Origin: JACCXM01 sp046328335
GTDB taxonomy: Bacteria > Chloroflexota > Chloroflexia > Thermomicrobiales > UBA6265
Assembly: GCA_046328335.1 (NCBI GenBank)
Contig: JAXLWU010000009.1
Location: 62,001-126,000, forward strand
Length of the DNA: 64,000 bases
Reading direction: 5' to 3'
Under the pieces are notes generated by a model. The model was not told where the DNA came from, made no database searches, and worked only from the letters and a program-made list of their open reading frames with translations. A program made the position numbers and the translations under genes. Positions 8,463-16,633 of this stretch are shown here, one piece after another (position 1 is the stretch's first letter; each line of letters begins with the position of its first letter).

Positions 8463-9491
8463 GTGTCCCAACCCCTCGTGCAAGTCGATCGCCTCGTCAA
8501 GCGCTTTCCTGTGCGGGGGTCTGATGGCTTTGTCTCGGCAGTGAGTGATGTCTCGTTCACTATTCAGGCTGGGGAAACGCTCGGTCTTGTGGGCGAGAGT
8601 GGCTCCGGCAAAACGACCGTCGGCCGCTGCCTGCTCAAGCTGATACCGCCGACGGACGGCACCATCTCCTTTCGCGGCGAGAACATCACTCCCCTGTCGG
8701 AAACCGAGTTCCGGCCCTATCGACGTTACGTCCAGTCGGTGTTCCAGGAGCCGTACTATTCGCTCAATCCCCGCTATACGGCGTTCCAGACGATCGCCGA
8801 GCCCCTTCGTCTGCTCGGAGAGCGAGACAAGAGTCGTCTCCGGAGCAGGGTGGCGGAACTTGCGGACCGCGTCCGTCTCGACGCACGCTCCCTGGTGGCG
8901 TATCCCCACCAAATGAGCAGCGGCGAGCAGCAGCGGGTGGGGATCGCCCGTGCGCTGGCCACGAATCCCGAACTGGTCGTCCTCGATGAACCGACCTCGA
9001 TGCTCGATATCTCGGTTCGGGCCGAGATCATCGACCTTCTGATTCGCCTGCAGGAGGAATTCCGTCTCGCGTATCTCTTCATTTCCCACGACCTGACCAC
9101 GGTTGAGTATCTGTGCCACCGGGTCGCGGTCATGTATCTCAGCCAGATCGTCGAGTTCGGGACGGTGGAGCAGGTATTTGGCAATCCGCTCCACCCGTAC
9201 AGCAGAGCACTCCTCTCCTCGGCCCTTCCCGCCGACCCCCACGTGCGGCGCTCTTCCTACCTCCTGCAAGGCGAGATCCCCAGTCCTGTCAACCTGCCAA
9301 CCGGCTGCTTTCTCGCCTCGCGCTGCCCGGAGGCGAAGGACGCGTGTCGTGAAGCGCCACAGCTGCTCACCGATGTCGGCGACGGTCACCTCGTGCGGTG
9401 CTGGCGGGCGGTGACGAATGACATTCCCGGCTGGGCAGAGGCAACTGCCCTCTCGATGCGGCTGCAGAGCGCGGGAAGCGCGTCAGCATGA
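8463..9491 (+). CDS. Dpp/Opp-type ABC importer ATPase (DppF-like)
   Basis: A 342-residue ATPase. Walker A is GESGSGKT (44-51), the Q-loop is SVFQEPYYSLNP (Gln 95), and Walker B is LVVLDEPTS with the catalytic Glu at 176. The signature motif is unusual, MSSGE rather than LSGGQ (151-155). The C-terminal Opp/Dpp extension with cysteines is present (CFLASRCPEAKDAC). GTG 8463 is chosen because AGGAGGAGG lies just upstream; an in-frame ATG at 8436 would overlap the previous gene. This is the partner of the DppD-like protein at 7340. Confidence 0.93.
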   Translation: MSQPLVQVDRLVKRFPVRGSDGFVSAVSDVSFTIQAGETLGLVGESGSGKTTVGRCLLKLIPPTDGTISFRGENITPLSETEFRPYRRYVQSVFQEPYYSLNPRYTAFQTIAEPLRLLGERDKSRLRSRVAELADRVRLDARSLVAYPHQMSSGEQQRVGIARALATNPELVVLDEPTSMLDISVRAEIIDLLIRLQEEFRLAYLFISHDLTTVEYLCHRVAVMYLSQIVEFGTVEQVFGNPLHPYSRALLSSALPADPHVRRSSYLLQGEIPSPVNLPTGCFLASRCPEAKDACREAPQLLTDVGDGHLVRCWRAVTNDIPGWAEATALSMRLQSAGSASA

Positions 9492-9615
9492 CGAAAGGCA
9501 AGGTCGTTTGTCCTCGCTGCACCCAGGAGAAGGAGGTGGCCCGATAGCAATGCGGCGGTCACGCATACCAGGCGATCTCGTGGTTGGCGCTCGTCACATC
9601 GAAAGGGGTCCCAGG

Positions 9616-11322
9616 ATGGCAACGCTCGACACTTCTCCGCTTCGATCTACGCATCGGCCGGATTTCCCTGGCACGCTGAATCGTCGCCGTCTGTTGCAGG
9701 CGACGGCTGCCAGCGGACTCCTTGTGGCCGTCGGTGGTCCCGCGACCCGAAGCGCTCTGGCCGCGCCGGCTCGGCAGGATGCGCCGACGCAGACGCTGGT
9801 TGCGGCGTTTGCCGATGGTCCCAACGGGACCGATATCGCATTCCACGCCGCCCTGCGGTCGATCGACATCTACCGCGCCTGCGCGTTGACTCCCATGACC
9901 TTCAATTCCGTTGCGGTTGGCGACGTGTTTGTCCCCGATTTCAGCACGGTGGTGCCGTACGCGGCCGAGTCGTGGGAAGTGAATCCGGAATGGACCAGCA
10001 TCACGATCAACCTGCGCAAGGGCATTCTCAGTCCATTCGGGAATGAGTTGACCGCGGATGACGTGCTCTATTCGTACCAGCGGATCGAGGCGACGAAGGG
10101 GCACAACTGGCCGTTCATGCAGAACGCGCTGAATATCAAGACCATTGACAACATCACCAAGGACGATACGTACGTCTATACGATCCGCTCCGATGCGCCG
10201 AACGCGCTGCTGGAGATCATCAACGCCCACGGGGTATTCACCATCCTCGATTCCGTCGAATTCAAGAAGCATGCGACCGATGACGATCCCTGGTCGGTCG
10301 ACTGGGCGAGCTCGAATATCGCCGGTCACGGTGCCTGGAAGCTGACGGAGTACACGCCCGGTCAGAGCTGGACCCTGGAGCGGAACGAAAACTACTTCGA
10401 TCCGGCGTCACTCACCGGAAACGTGGCCAAGGTCGTCAACCGCGTCGTTCCTGAATCGGCGAATCGGGTGGCCCTCCTGCAAGCGGGGTCGGTTGACATG
10501 GCCATGGATCTGGAATCAGCGGAGCTGGAGAGTCTGCAGAACGCGCCGGGCGTCAGGGTCGATAGCCTCCCTGGCAACCATCTGCAGTGGCTCGGGTTCA
10601 CGTTCGGTTCCCCCGATGCGCCGCAGCTGGATGACGTCAACGTGCGGCAGGCGATCGGGTACGCGCTCCCCTTCGATGAATTGCTGGCGCGTCCGTACCT
10701 CAACCAGGCGCAGCAGATGAAGTCGACCGTTGCCCCCAGCTATGCCGGATATGACGTGACCTCGACCGTCTGGAACCGCGCGCGGGACGTCGACAAGGCG
10801 AAGGAGTTGCTCGCCGGGACGGAGTGGGCGTCCGGATTCTCCCTTCCGCTGCACTACAACCTCAATGCGGCTGGACAGGAAGAGACGGCGATCATCGTCA
10901 AGAGCGCTTTGGCGGAAGTCGGCATCGAGGTCAATCTGGTCCAGGTCCAGAGCGCGGACTACTTCAATCTCGCCTTCGGCGGCGCGGGCTTCCCGGGTCT
11001 GTTCATCTACAAGGATATGGCCGGCACCCCGGATGTGAACTTCGGCACCCACCTCTGGCTCAAGACCGGTCACTGTTGCGCGCCGGGTAAGTACTCCAAC
11101 ACCGACATCGACGCCCTCTATGCCGAGGCACAGTCGAGTCCCGACGATTTCGAGAAGCGGGTCGATCTTCAGCGCCAGATCGACGACATCGCGCTCAATC
11201 AGGATCCGATGGGTGTCCCGCTGCAAGCGCTCGGGTTCCACGGTTCTTCCCGCGAGAACGTCGGCGGCTGGTGGTGGCAATCGCTCAACGAACTGGTGTG
11301 GAACAAAGCCTGGAAGAAGTAG
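9616..11322 (+). CDS. Tat-exported ABC substrate-binding protein, family 5
   Basis: A 568-residue extracytoplasmic solute-binding protein of the peptide/nickel class. The N-terminus has a twin-arginine signal (NRRRLLQATAASGLLVAV) followed by a cleavage-like ALAAPARQ. The body carries family-5 features: VPYAAESWEVNPEWTSITIN, LRKGILSPFGNELTADDVLYS, and IGYALPFDELL. No lipobox Cys is visible, so anchoring is uncertain. ATG 9616 is preferred over earlier in-frame codons because the signal peptide starts shortly after it. The 124-base gap to the ATPase gene shows no clear promoter. A strong hairpin follows the gene at 11339. Confidence 0.93.
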   Translation: MATLDTSPLRSTHRPDFPGTLNRRRLLQATAASGLLVAVGGPATRSALAAPARQDAPTQTLVAAFADGPNGTDIAFHAALRSIDIYRACALTPMTFNSVAVGDVFVPDFSTVVPYAAESWEVNPEWTSITINLRKGILSPFGNELTADDVLYSYQRIEATKGHNWPFMQNALNIKTIDNITKDDTYVYTIRSDAPNALLEIINAHGVFTILDSVEFKKHATDDDPWSVDWASSNIAGHGAWKLTEYTPGQSWTLERNENYFDPASLTGNVAKVVNRVVPESANRVALLQAGSVDMAMDLESAELESLQNAPGVRVDSLPGNHLQWLGFTFGSPDAPQLDDVNVRQAIGYALPFDELLARPYLNQAQQMKSTVAPSYAGYDVTSTVWNRARDVDKAKELLAGTEWASGFSLPLHYNLNAAGQEETAIIVKSALAEVGIEVNLVQVQSADYFNLAFGGAGFPGLFIYKDMAGTPDVNFGTHLWLKTGHCCAPGKYSNTDIDALYAEAQSSPDDFEKRVDLQRQIDDIALNQDPMGVPLQALGFHGSSRENVGGWWWQSLNELVWNKAWKK

Positions 11323-11338
11323 TCCTGGCACGGTATGC

Positions 11339-11367
11339 GCCGGAAGCGAGCACTGCTCGCTTCCGGC
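11339..11367 (+). terminator. Perfect 12-bp hairpin after the binding-protein gene
   Basis: GCCGGAAGCGAG (11339-11350) and CTCGCTTCCGGC (11356-11367) form a perfect 12-bp stem with a 5-base loop, 17 bases after the binding-protein stop. No T-tract follows. It may partly stop transcription, or protect the 3' end of the binding-protein mRNA so that this protein is made in excess. It also argues that the following SDR starts downstream of it. Confidence 0.65.
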
Positions 11368-11385
11368 ATGCACAGGGGGAGCGGA

Positions 11386-12141
11386 TTGGACAGGCTCAAG
11401 GACAAGAAGGCGCTGGTGATCGGCGGCAACACCGGCATCGGCCGCGAGGTTTGTCGGCTATTTGCCCAGGAGGGCGCGGATGTCGCGGTCGGTGATTTTG
11501 GCCGCGAAGAAGCGGGGAGGAGCTTGCTCGCCGACATCCAGGCGCTGGGTCGTGACGCATTTCCAATCGCGGTCGATGTGCGCTCTGAGGATCAGGTGCG
11601 GGATGCCGTGGCCGGGGCCATTTCCCGCTTTGGCCGGCTGGACATCCTGGTCAACAACGCCGGCATCAGCGGCCACCAGGGTCCCATCCAGACCGAGACG
11701 ATCGACGAGTGGGACCAGGTCATCGCCGTCAACTTGCGCGGGGTCTTTCTCGGCATGAAGCACGTTCTGCCGCACATGATCGAACGCGGCTACGGGCGGA
11801 TCATCAACACCGCCTCCCAACTCTCCCACAAGCCGTCGCCCTTCAACGCCTCCTACTGCGCGTCAAAAGCCGGCGTGGTGGCGCTCACGGTCTCGGCGGC
11901 TCAGGAGGTCGCGTTGACCGGGGTCACGGTGAACGCGGTCTGTCCCGGCGCGACGGACACGCCCATGTGGCGGACGCCGGGGAACGAGTCCTGGAAGGAA
12001 TGGAAGATCAACTCGCTTCCCATCAAGAGATTGGGCCAGCCGGTCGAGATCGCCTGGGCCTACGTTTACTTGGCGTCCGATGAGGCGAGCTACTGTCTTG
12101 GCCAGAGCATTTCTCCCAACGGCGGGGATGTCATGTGGTAG
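11386..12141 (+). CDS. SDR-family oxidoreductase
   Basis: A 251-residue short-chain dehydrogenase: IGGNTGIG near residue 12, VNNAG near 90, active-site YCASK near 158, and a C-terminal LGQSISPNGG. TTG 11386 follows AGGGGGAG. ATG 11335 would place a perfect hairpin inside the gene, and ATG 11368 lacks a ribosome-binding site, so TTG is preferred with moderate certainty. It is the last gene of the operon and ends in an 11-base tail-to-tail overlap with the bicupin gene on the other strand. The substrate is unknown. Confidence 0.9.
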   Translation: MDRLKDKKALVIGGNTGIGREVCRLFAQEGADVAVGDFGREEAGRSLLADIQALGRDAFPIAVDVRSEDQVRDAVAGAISRFGRLDILVNNAGISGHQGPIQTETIDEWDQVIAVNLRGVFLGMKHVLPHMIERGYGRIINTASQLSHKPSPFNASYCASKAGVVALTVSAAQEVALTGVTVNAVCPGATDTPMWRTPGNESWKEWKINSLPIKRLGQPVEIAWAYVYLASDEASYCLGQSISPNGGDVMW

Positions 12142-12994
12142 CGCCCGCAGGGCGCAGCGTCATGGTGTAGACAACCAATGGGGCCGCTCCACGGTTGATG
12201 ATGGATCCATCGGGCTCGCGGCTCAGCCCCTCCCCACGATGATCGCCGGGACCGATGAGCACAACGGCGGTCCCGGGCCGACGTTCCCGCGATGATCCCG
12301 GTTCGAGTTGCCCGATGGAGAACTCGATCTCCGCGGGGACGGCAAGCGGGGTCTCGACGGTCACGGAATCGAGCAGCTCGCTCCGAATGCCCGTGAGGTC
12401 GGCCCCACAGGGGCACTCCGTGGCCGGAGTCTCGGCCTGGAACTGGATCCAGCGCGCGGGGGATGGCTCGCCGTTGGCAAATCGCAGCGGAATGCCGGCC
12501 GGAATCAGGGCGAGATCGCCGGCATCCAGCGCGTGGACCTCGTTTGGTGCAAGCGGTTCTGACGCTGCTGTCCCTGCCCCACGGTAGGCGATCGCTCCAC
12601 CACGAGAAAGTTCGATCGAAACCCTGCCGGCTTCGACCACGATGAGCATTGGTCCGTCGATCGGAAGCGCCGCGAGAGCCGCGTCCGGGTCGAACTGCAT
12701 CCGACGCATCGAGATGTACGTTGCACCCCGCGGCAATTTGTCAACGCGGAGAACCAGCCCCTGGTCGAACGGTAAAGGCGACATCAGCTGTGCGATCGAT
12801 GCCCCCCCTGGCTGACTATGCTCACTTCCCCGGACTTCAACCGCTTTTCCGCGCATTCCCGAGATGAGAAACAAAACCGCGGCCACGGCGAGTACACACG
12901 TTCGCCATGGAAATGGCTTCCGGCGCGAGCCGTTCCGCGCGGTCTCCTGACAGGTTACGGTGAGTTCGGAATTGGTGCGGCCGGGACGCTTCAC
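12131..12994 (-). CDS. Membrane-anchored bicupin-like protein, function unknown
   Basis: A 287-residue protein with one predicted membrane segment near residues 28-45 (WRTCVLAVAAVLFLISGM) and a long external part. That part contains two cupin-like beta regions: LIVVEAGRVSIELSRGGA, then a proline-rich turn and IPAGIPLRFANGEPSPARW; and later EFSIGQLEPGSS to INRGAAPLVVYTMTLRPA. It resembles the C-terminal half of the ECF-linked protein at 51257, so these appear to be related membrane-tethered sensors. GTG 12994 overlaps the BKACE stop (GTGA). No catalytic residues were identified. Confidence 0.75.
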   Translation of the reverse strand: MKRPGRTNSELTVTCQETARNGSRRKPFPWRTCVLAVAAVLFLISGMRGKAVEVRGSEHSQPGGASIAQLMSPLPFDQGLVLRVDKLPRGATYISMRRMQFDPDAALAALPIDGPMLIVVEAGRVSIELSRGGAIAYRGAGTAASEPLAPNEVHALDAGDLALIPAGIPLRFANGEPSPARWIQFQAETPATECPCGADLTGIRSELLDSVTVETPLAVPAEIEFSIGQLEPGSSRERRPGTAVVLIGPGDHRGEGLSREPDGSIINRGAAPLVVYTMTLRPAGATT

Positions 12995-13947
12995 CCGCTG
13001 GCACCCTTCACTCCGATCATCGTTCGCACTTCCTCAGGAGTTGCGACGCGACGACCGAGGTGCTCGCCGATACTGATCACGCGCGCGACGAGCTGCGTGT
13101 TATCTCGCACCGGTTCTTCCCGCTGATACAGGAGGGCGTCCTCCATCCCCGTACGCACATGGCCCCCGAGGAGCAGCGCCAGGGTGTTGACCTGGATCGC
13201 GTGCAAGCCCAGCGCGCAGGTCTGAAACAGGCAATCTCCAGGAAGATTGCGGAGCATGTACAGCACGCTGTCCGGCCCCGGATTGATTCCACTCTGCTGC
13301 CCGAAAACAAGTTGCACGAAATAAGGGGGATCGAGCGCCTCGCGCGCGATGAGGTGATCGAGCAGATCGAGATGACCAGGGTGATAGAGGAAGACCTGGG
13401 GCTTGATCCCGGCATCGCGCATCGCGTTGGCGACCCGTTCGTTCTCGTCGAACGTCGTGATGATGACGCTGCTCGGACGATCGGGTCCACCCCGAAAGGC
13501 CATCGGCCCAGGATTGAGCGACATGAGATCGGGCCGCGCGCGCAACGGAGCCGACCGGTAGTAGTAGATCGTGCCGAGTACCTCCTCGATCTGCCATGGC
13601 GCCTCGGTCACGGTCTGGGTGTTGTCGATCAGAATCTCTGGGGCCGCTTCGCGGATCAACTCGTTGATCGCCAGGTAGGTCTGTGGGTCTGCCGCGGTCC
13701 GATCGGGATCGAGCCCATCCCGACCGTGGATGTGGACGATGCGCGCGCCAGCGGCGAAAACGTCCCGTGCCGCGGCCGCCTGCGCGGCCGCGGTGACCGG
13801 CAATCGGGGGTGATCAGCACGGTGATGGTCCCCGGTAATGGCGCAGGTCACGATCACCGGCGGAAAACCGGTGCTCACCCGCCGCGCATACGCAGCCGGA
13901 TCGAGAAAGTCCCAGCTCGCACCGCTGCCTGGCTCGTTCTTCGTCAT
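12991..13947 (-). CDS. BKACE family (3-keto-5-aminohexanoate cleavage-like) enzyme
   Basis: A 318-residue protein of the beta-keto acid cleavage enzyme family, which condenses a beta-keto acid with acetyl-CoA to give acetoacetate and a new CoA ester. Visible motifs are VIVTCAITG at the start, the metal-binding IVHIHGRDGLDPDR near residue 60, MSLNPGPMAF, and FVQLVFGQQSG. ATG 13947 is 6 bases after GGGGA, better than ATG 13953. The gene lies between an aminotransferase and a bicupin in a - strand operon, consistent with breakdown of an amino-keto acid. The exact substrate is not readable. Confidence 0.9.
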   Translation of the reverse strand: MTKNEPGSGASWDFLDPAAYARRVSTGFPPVIVTCAITGDHHRADHPRLPVTAAAQAAAARDVFAAGARIVHIHGRDGLDPDRTAADPQTYLAINELIREAAPEILIDNTQTVTEAPWQIEEVLGTIYYYRSAPLRARPDLMSLNPGPMAFRGGPDRPSSVIITTFDENERVANAMRDAGIKPQVFLYHPGHLDLLDHLIAREALDPPYFVQLVFGQQSGINPGPDSVLYMLRNLPGDCLFQTCALGLHAIQVNTLALLLGGHVRTGMEDALLYQREEPVRDNTQLVARVISIGEHLGRRVATPEEVRTMIGVKGASG

Positions 13948-14005
13948 CGGCATTCCCCACGTGCCGTCACCCCCACCCCGTTCGCTGATCTGAAACGTGC
14001 GACCC

Positions 14006-15346
14006 CTATATCTCGCGTGCCGCGGCCCGTACCTCCGTGACCAGCCGGTCGAGGTGCGCGTCCTCCGTGACCGCCGAGGTGTATCCCCCTTGCTGATAGT
14101 GGATGTCGCGGTTGAGCAGCCAGAATTGCAGGAGCCGTTGCCGCGCCTTGTCGTCACGCGCCGTTTCCCGGTAGGTGCGCGGCGGTTCCTCGGTGAAGTA
14201 GAGACGGAACATCGAACCGACCGCGTTGCCGGAGGCGGCGATACCGGCATCCCGCATGGCCGCGACGAGTTCATCCTTGACCCGCATCGCCATCACCGCC
14301 ATCCGGTCATAGACCTCGGGCGTCAACAGCCGCAGCGTCGTCAGACCGGCGGCGAGCGTGATTGGATTCGCGTTGAATGTCCCGGCTTGCAGGATCTTGG
14401 GGCCGCTGCGGCTGGGGTCGAACAGGCTCATGATCTCGGCGCGGCCGCCGAACGCGCCGCCCGCGGTGCCCCCGGCGACGATCTTGCCGAACGCCGAGAG
14501 GTCCGGGGTGATGCCTAGCGCCCCTTGCGCGCCACTGGGCGACATCCGAAAGGCGACGATCTCATCGAAGATCAGCACGATCCCCAGCTCGCGAGTCACC
14601 GCGCGGAGACTCGGCAGGAAGCCCTCCTCAGGCAGGATCACGCCGGCGTTGGTCATCAGCGGATCGATCAGGACCGCAGCAAGTTCATCGGCGTGTTCAC
14701 GAATCAGCGCTTCGCAGGCGGACGCGTTGTTGAACGGCAGCACCAGCACGTCATCCGCTGCACTGGAAAGACCGAGCGAGGACGGGATGGCCGTGGGACG
14801 CTCCTCCGGCCCCGCTTCCGGCCCGATCGGCGGGGTGAAACTGACCAATGCGTGATCGGAGACACCGTTGTAGGCGCCTTCGAACTTGGCAATCTTCCGT
14901 TTGCCGGTAAAGGCGATGGCGGCCCGTATCGCGTTCATCACCGCTTCGGTTCCGGAGTTGCAAAACCTGACCCGCTCGACGGAAGGGATGCGCCGCCGGA
15001 GTTCCTCCGCGAGCTCGATTTCCTGCTCGGTCGGCCGGTTGTACCCGGTTCCATCCGCGACTCGCCGCTGAATGGCCGCGACAACCTCGGGATGAGCATG
15101 CCCCAGCACTAGCGAGGAGTTGTTGAACGCGAAATCGAGCAGGGCGTGGCCATCGACATCGTAGAGATAGACCCCCGCCGCGCGCTCGATGTATGGCGGA
15201 AATGGATCGAACCAGGCGCCGGTGCGGGTATTTCCGCCCGGAAGAACTCCCTTGGCTCGCTCGTACAGTTGCCGCGACCGGGGATGCCGGGCGACGTAGT
15301 CGTCGACGAGGCTGTCAATGGTGACGGCGGATGTGGTGGCGGTCAT
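14006..15346 (-). CDS. Class III aminotransferase, GSA 2,1-aminomutase-like
   Basis: A 446-residue PLP enzyme. It has LPGGNTRTG near residue 35, FCNSGTEAVMNAIRAA near 128, the Asp of IFDEIVAFR, and the PLP-binding Lys in LSAFGKIVAGG. The sequence is closest by motif to glutamate-1-semialdehyde aminomutases. The operon context (BKACE, regulator, transporter next door) makes a catabolic transaminase or aminomutase more likely than heme synthesis. ATG 15346 follows GGAGAGAG. It is 46 bases downstream of the regulator gene. Confidence 0.9.
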   Translation of the reverse strand: MTATTSAVTIDSLVDDYVARHPRSRQLYERAKGVLPGGNTRTGAWFDPFPPYIERAAGVYLYDVDGHALLDFAFNNSSLVLGHAHPEVVAAIQRRVADGTGYNRPTEQEIELAEELRRRIPSVERVRFCNSGTEAVMNAIRAAIAFTGKRKIAKFEGAYNGVSDHALVSFTPPIGPEAGPEERPTAIPSSLGLSSAADDVLVLPFNNASACEALIREHADELAAVLIDPLMTNAGVILPEEGFLPSLRAVTRELGIVLIFDEIVAFRMSPSGAQGALGITPDLSAFGKIVAGGTAGGAFGGRAEIMSLFDPSRSGPKILQAGTFNANPITLAAGLTTLRLLTPEVYDRMAVMAMRVKDELVAAMRDAGIAASGNAVGSMFRLYFTEEPPRTYRETARDDKARQRLLQFWLLNRDIHYQQGGYTSAVTEDAHLDRLVTEVRAAAREI

Positions 15347-15392
15347 CGTCTCTCTCCAGTCGCTCCAACACGATTCATCGGTGACGATCGGA

Positions 15393-16238
15393 TTAGAAGG
15401 TGCGGGGTGTGTTCACCCCCAGAAAAACGGCGGTCTGCGGTCCCGGATTGGTCCATTCATGCCGATGCCAACTCTCGAAATAGAGCACGTCAGACGGTTC
15501 CAGGACGTAAAGTTCAATGCCGTCGATCAGCACATGCAGGGCTCCCTCCAACATCAGGATGAACTCCTCACCATCATGCTCGAACGCGCCTCCAGTGCCC
15601 GCGCCAGGCTCCACGGTAAAGAGGTGCAACTCCATCACGTGGTTGCCGAAGTTGAGTTGGTCCATGATCACGCCGGCCGCCGGGTCGTACCGCTGCCGGT
15701 CGGCAAGCCGAACGAGACGACCTCGCGGCGGAGTCGTGGCCTCCATGAGATCGACAATGCTGACCCCGCAGGCCGCGGTAAGTTTCTGCAGCGCGGCCAC
15801 CGACGGACGGGCGACACCCCGTTCAATCCCGCTGATGTATGAAGCCGACAATCCGGTCCGTGCCGCGATCTGGCGCAGGCTGAGTCCGAGATGCTCGCGC
15901 TGAAGGCGCAACCGCTGTCCCCACGGCGCCTGCTGGTCGGGACGAGTCGCATGTCCGTTGACCGCAACCGGTAGGGATTGCCGCGTCGGGCCCGGGTCAC
16001 CCACTTGGGAGTCTCCCGATCCGGCCCGTTTGATTTGCCGCAAACTCTCGATATCGGACAGCGTAAAGCGACGATACCCGGCCGGGCTGCGGCCAACGCT
16101 GATCAACCCGCGCCGCTCCCAGGCACGCAAGGTCGCCGGGCTGACCCCAACCAGTCGCGCCGCCTCCCCGACATTGATGTGCAGAGGGGCGTGCGCGTCG
16201 ACACTCAGATCATTTCTGACCGCGCCTGAATCGTCCAC
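15393..16238 (-). CDS. MerR-Xre-cupin fusion transcriptional regulator
   Basis: A 281-residue regulator with three modules. Residues about 20-72 form a MerR-type winged helix (NVGEAARLVGVSPATLRAWE, then AGYRRFTLSDIESL). Residues about 105-165 are an Xre/Cro helix-turn-helix (RLRLQREHLGLSLRQIAART, then SASYISGIERG). Residues about 190-281 are a cupin (HDGEEFILMLEGALHVLIDG, then HRHEWTNPG). Xre-cupin regulators are common; a MerR domain in front is unusual. GTG 16238 is the only upstream start seen and lacks a clear ribosome-binding site. A promoter lies at 16284-16312. It probably controls its own operon and the divergent importer. Confidence 0.88.
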   Translation of the reverse strand: MDDSGAVRNDLSVDAHAPLHINVGEAARLVGVSPATLRAWERRGLISVGRSPAGYRRFTLSDIESLRQIKRAGSGDSQVGDPGPTRQSLPVAVNGHATRPDQQAPWGQRLRLQREHLGLSLRQIAARTGLSASYISGIERGVARPSVAALQKLTAACGVSIVDLMEATTPPRGRLVRLADRQRYDPAAGVIMDQLNFGNHVMELHLFTVEPGAGTGGAFEHDGEEFILMLEGALHVLIDGIELYVLEPSDVLYFESWHRHEWTNPGPQTAVFLGVNTPRTF

Positions 16239-16283
16239 GAAAAATCACAATCAGCGCTGTTCGGCAAGATTGAAGCGATTCCA

Positions 16284-16312
16284 TCCTAATCCTGCTGCTG
16301 AATACGGTCAAT
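16284..16312 (-). promoter_or_regulatory. Sigma-70-type promoter for the MerR-Xre-cupin operon
   Basis: Read on the - strand, TTGACC (16312-16307), a 17-base spacer and TAGGAT (16289-16284) match consensus at five and four of six positions. The predicted start near 16277 leaves a leader of about 40 bases to GTG 16238. Confidence 0.65.
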
Positions 16313-16337
16313 ATGGAGCCGACGGCTGGCCATTCGT

Positions 16338-16389
16338 TTCGAGTAGGATCGAAGATAATCCGCATAGTTGCAGGAACCTGACGTTGCAG
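16338..16389. promoter_or_regulatory. Candidate operators between the divergent promoters
   Basis: TTCGA/TCGAA forms an inverted repeat at 16338-16353, CAGGAACCTG is a short palindrome at 16371-16380, and GTTGCAG is directly repeated at 16367 and 16383. Together they lie between the two outward promoters, where a shared regulator would bind. The individual repeats are short and could be chance. Confidence 0.35.
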
Positions 16390-16421
16390 AGGGCTTTTGC
16401 CAGCACCCCGGGGCAGCCCTA

Positions 16422-16450
16422 TTGACAGACGGTTGCCCTCCCCGTATGGT
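16422..16450 (+). promoter_or_regulatory. Sigma-70-type promoter for the second importer operon
   Basis: A perfect TTGACA (16422-16427), a 17-base spacer and TATGGT (16445-16450). The expected start is near 16457, giving a leader of about 175 bases before the binding-protein ATG at 16634. This is the best promoter match in the window. Confidence 0.75.
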
Positions 16451-16633
16451 GACGGTCAGCCACAAGGTTAGTGAACGACCGTCCCGGTATTGCCGTGGAC
16501 CAAGCCACGGCACGCGCGGACGGCGACATTCGACGCTCGCCGGTGCTGACAATGGAGTCGTGTCCACCGGAACGCGCCGAATGCACGGCGGTAGTGGCGG
16601 GACGTCTGGTTTCAGCCCGAGGGGAGAAAGATC

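Noticed and set aside
14006..15346. Heme-biosynthesis glutamate-1-semialdehyde aminomutase
   Set aside because: No heme genes are nearby; the BKACE and catabolic context favour another substrate.
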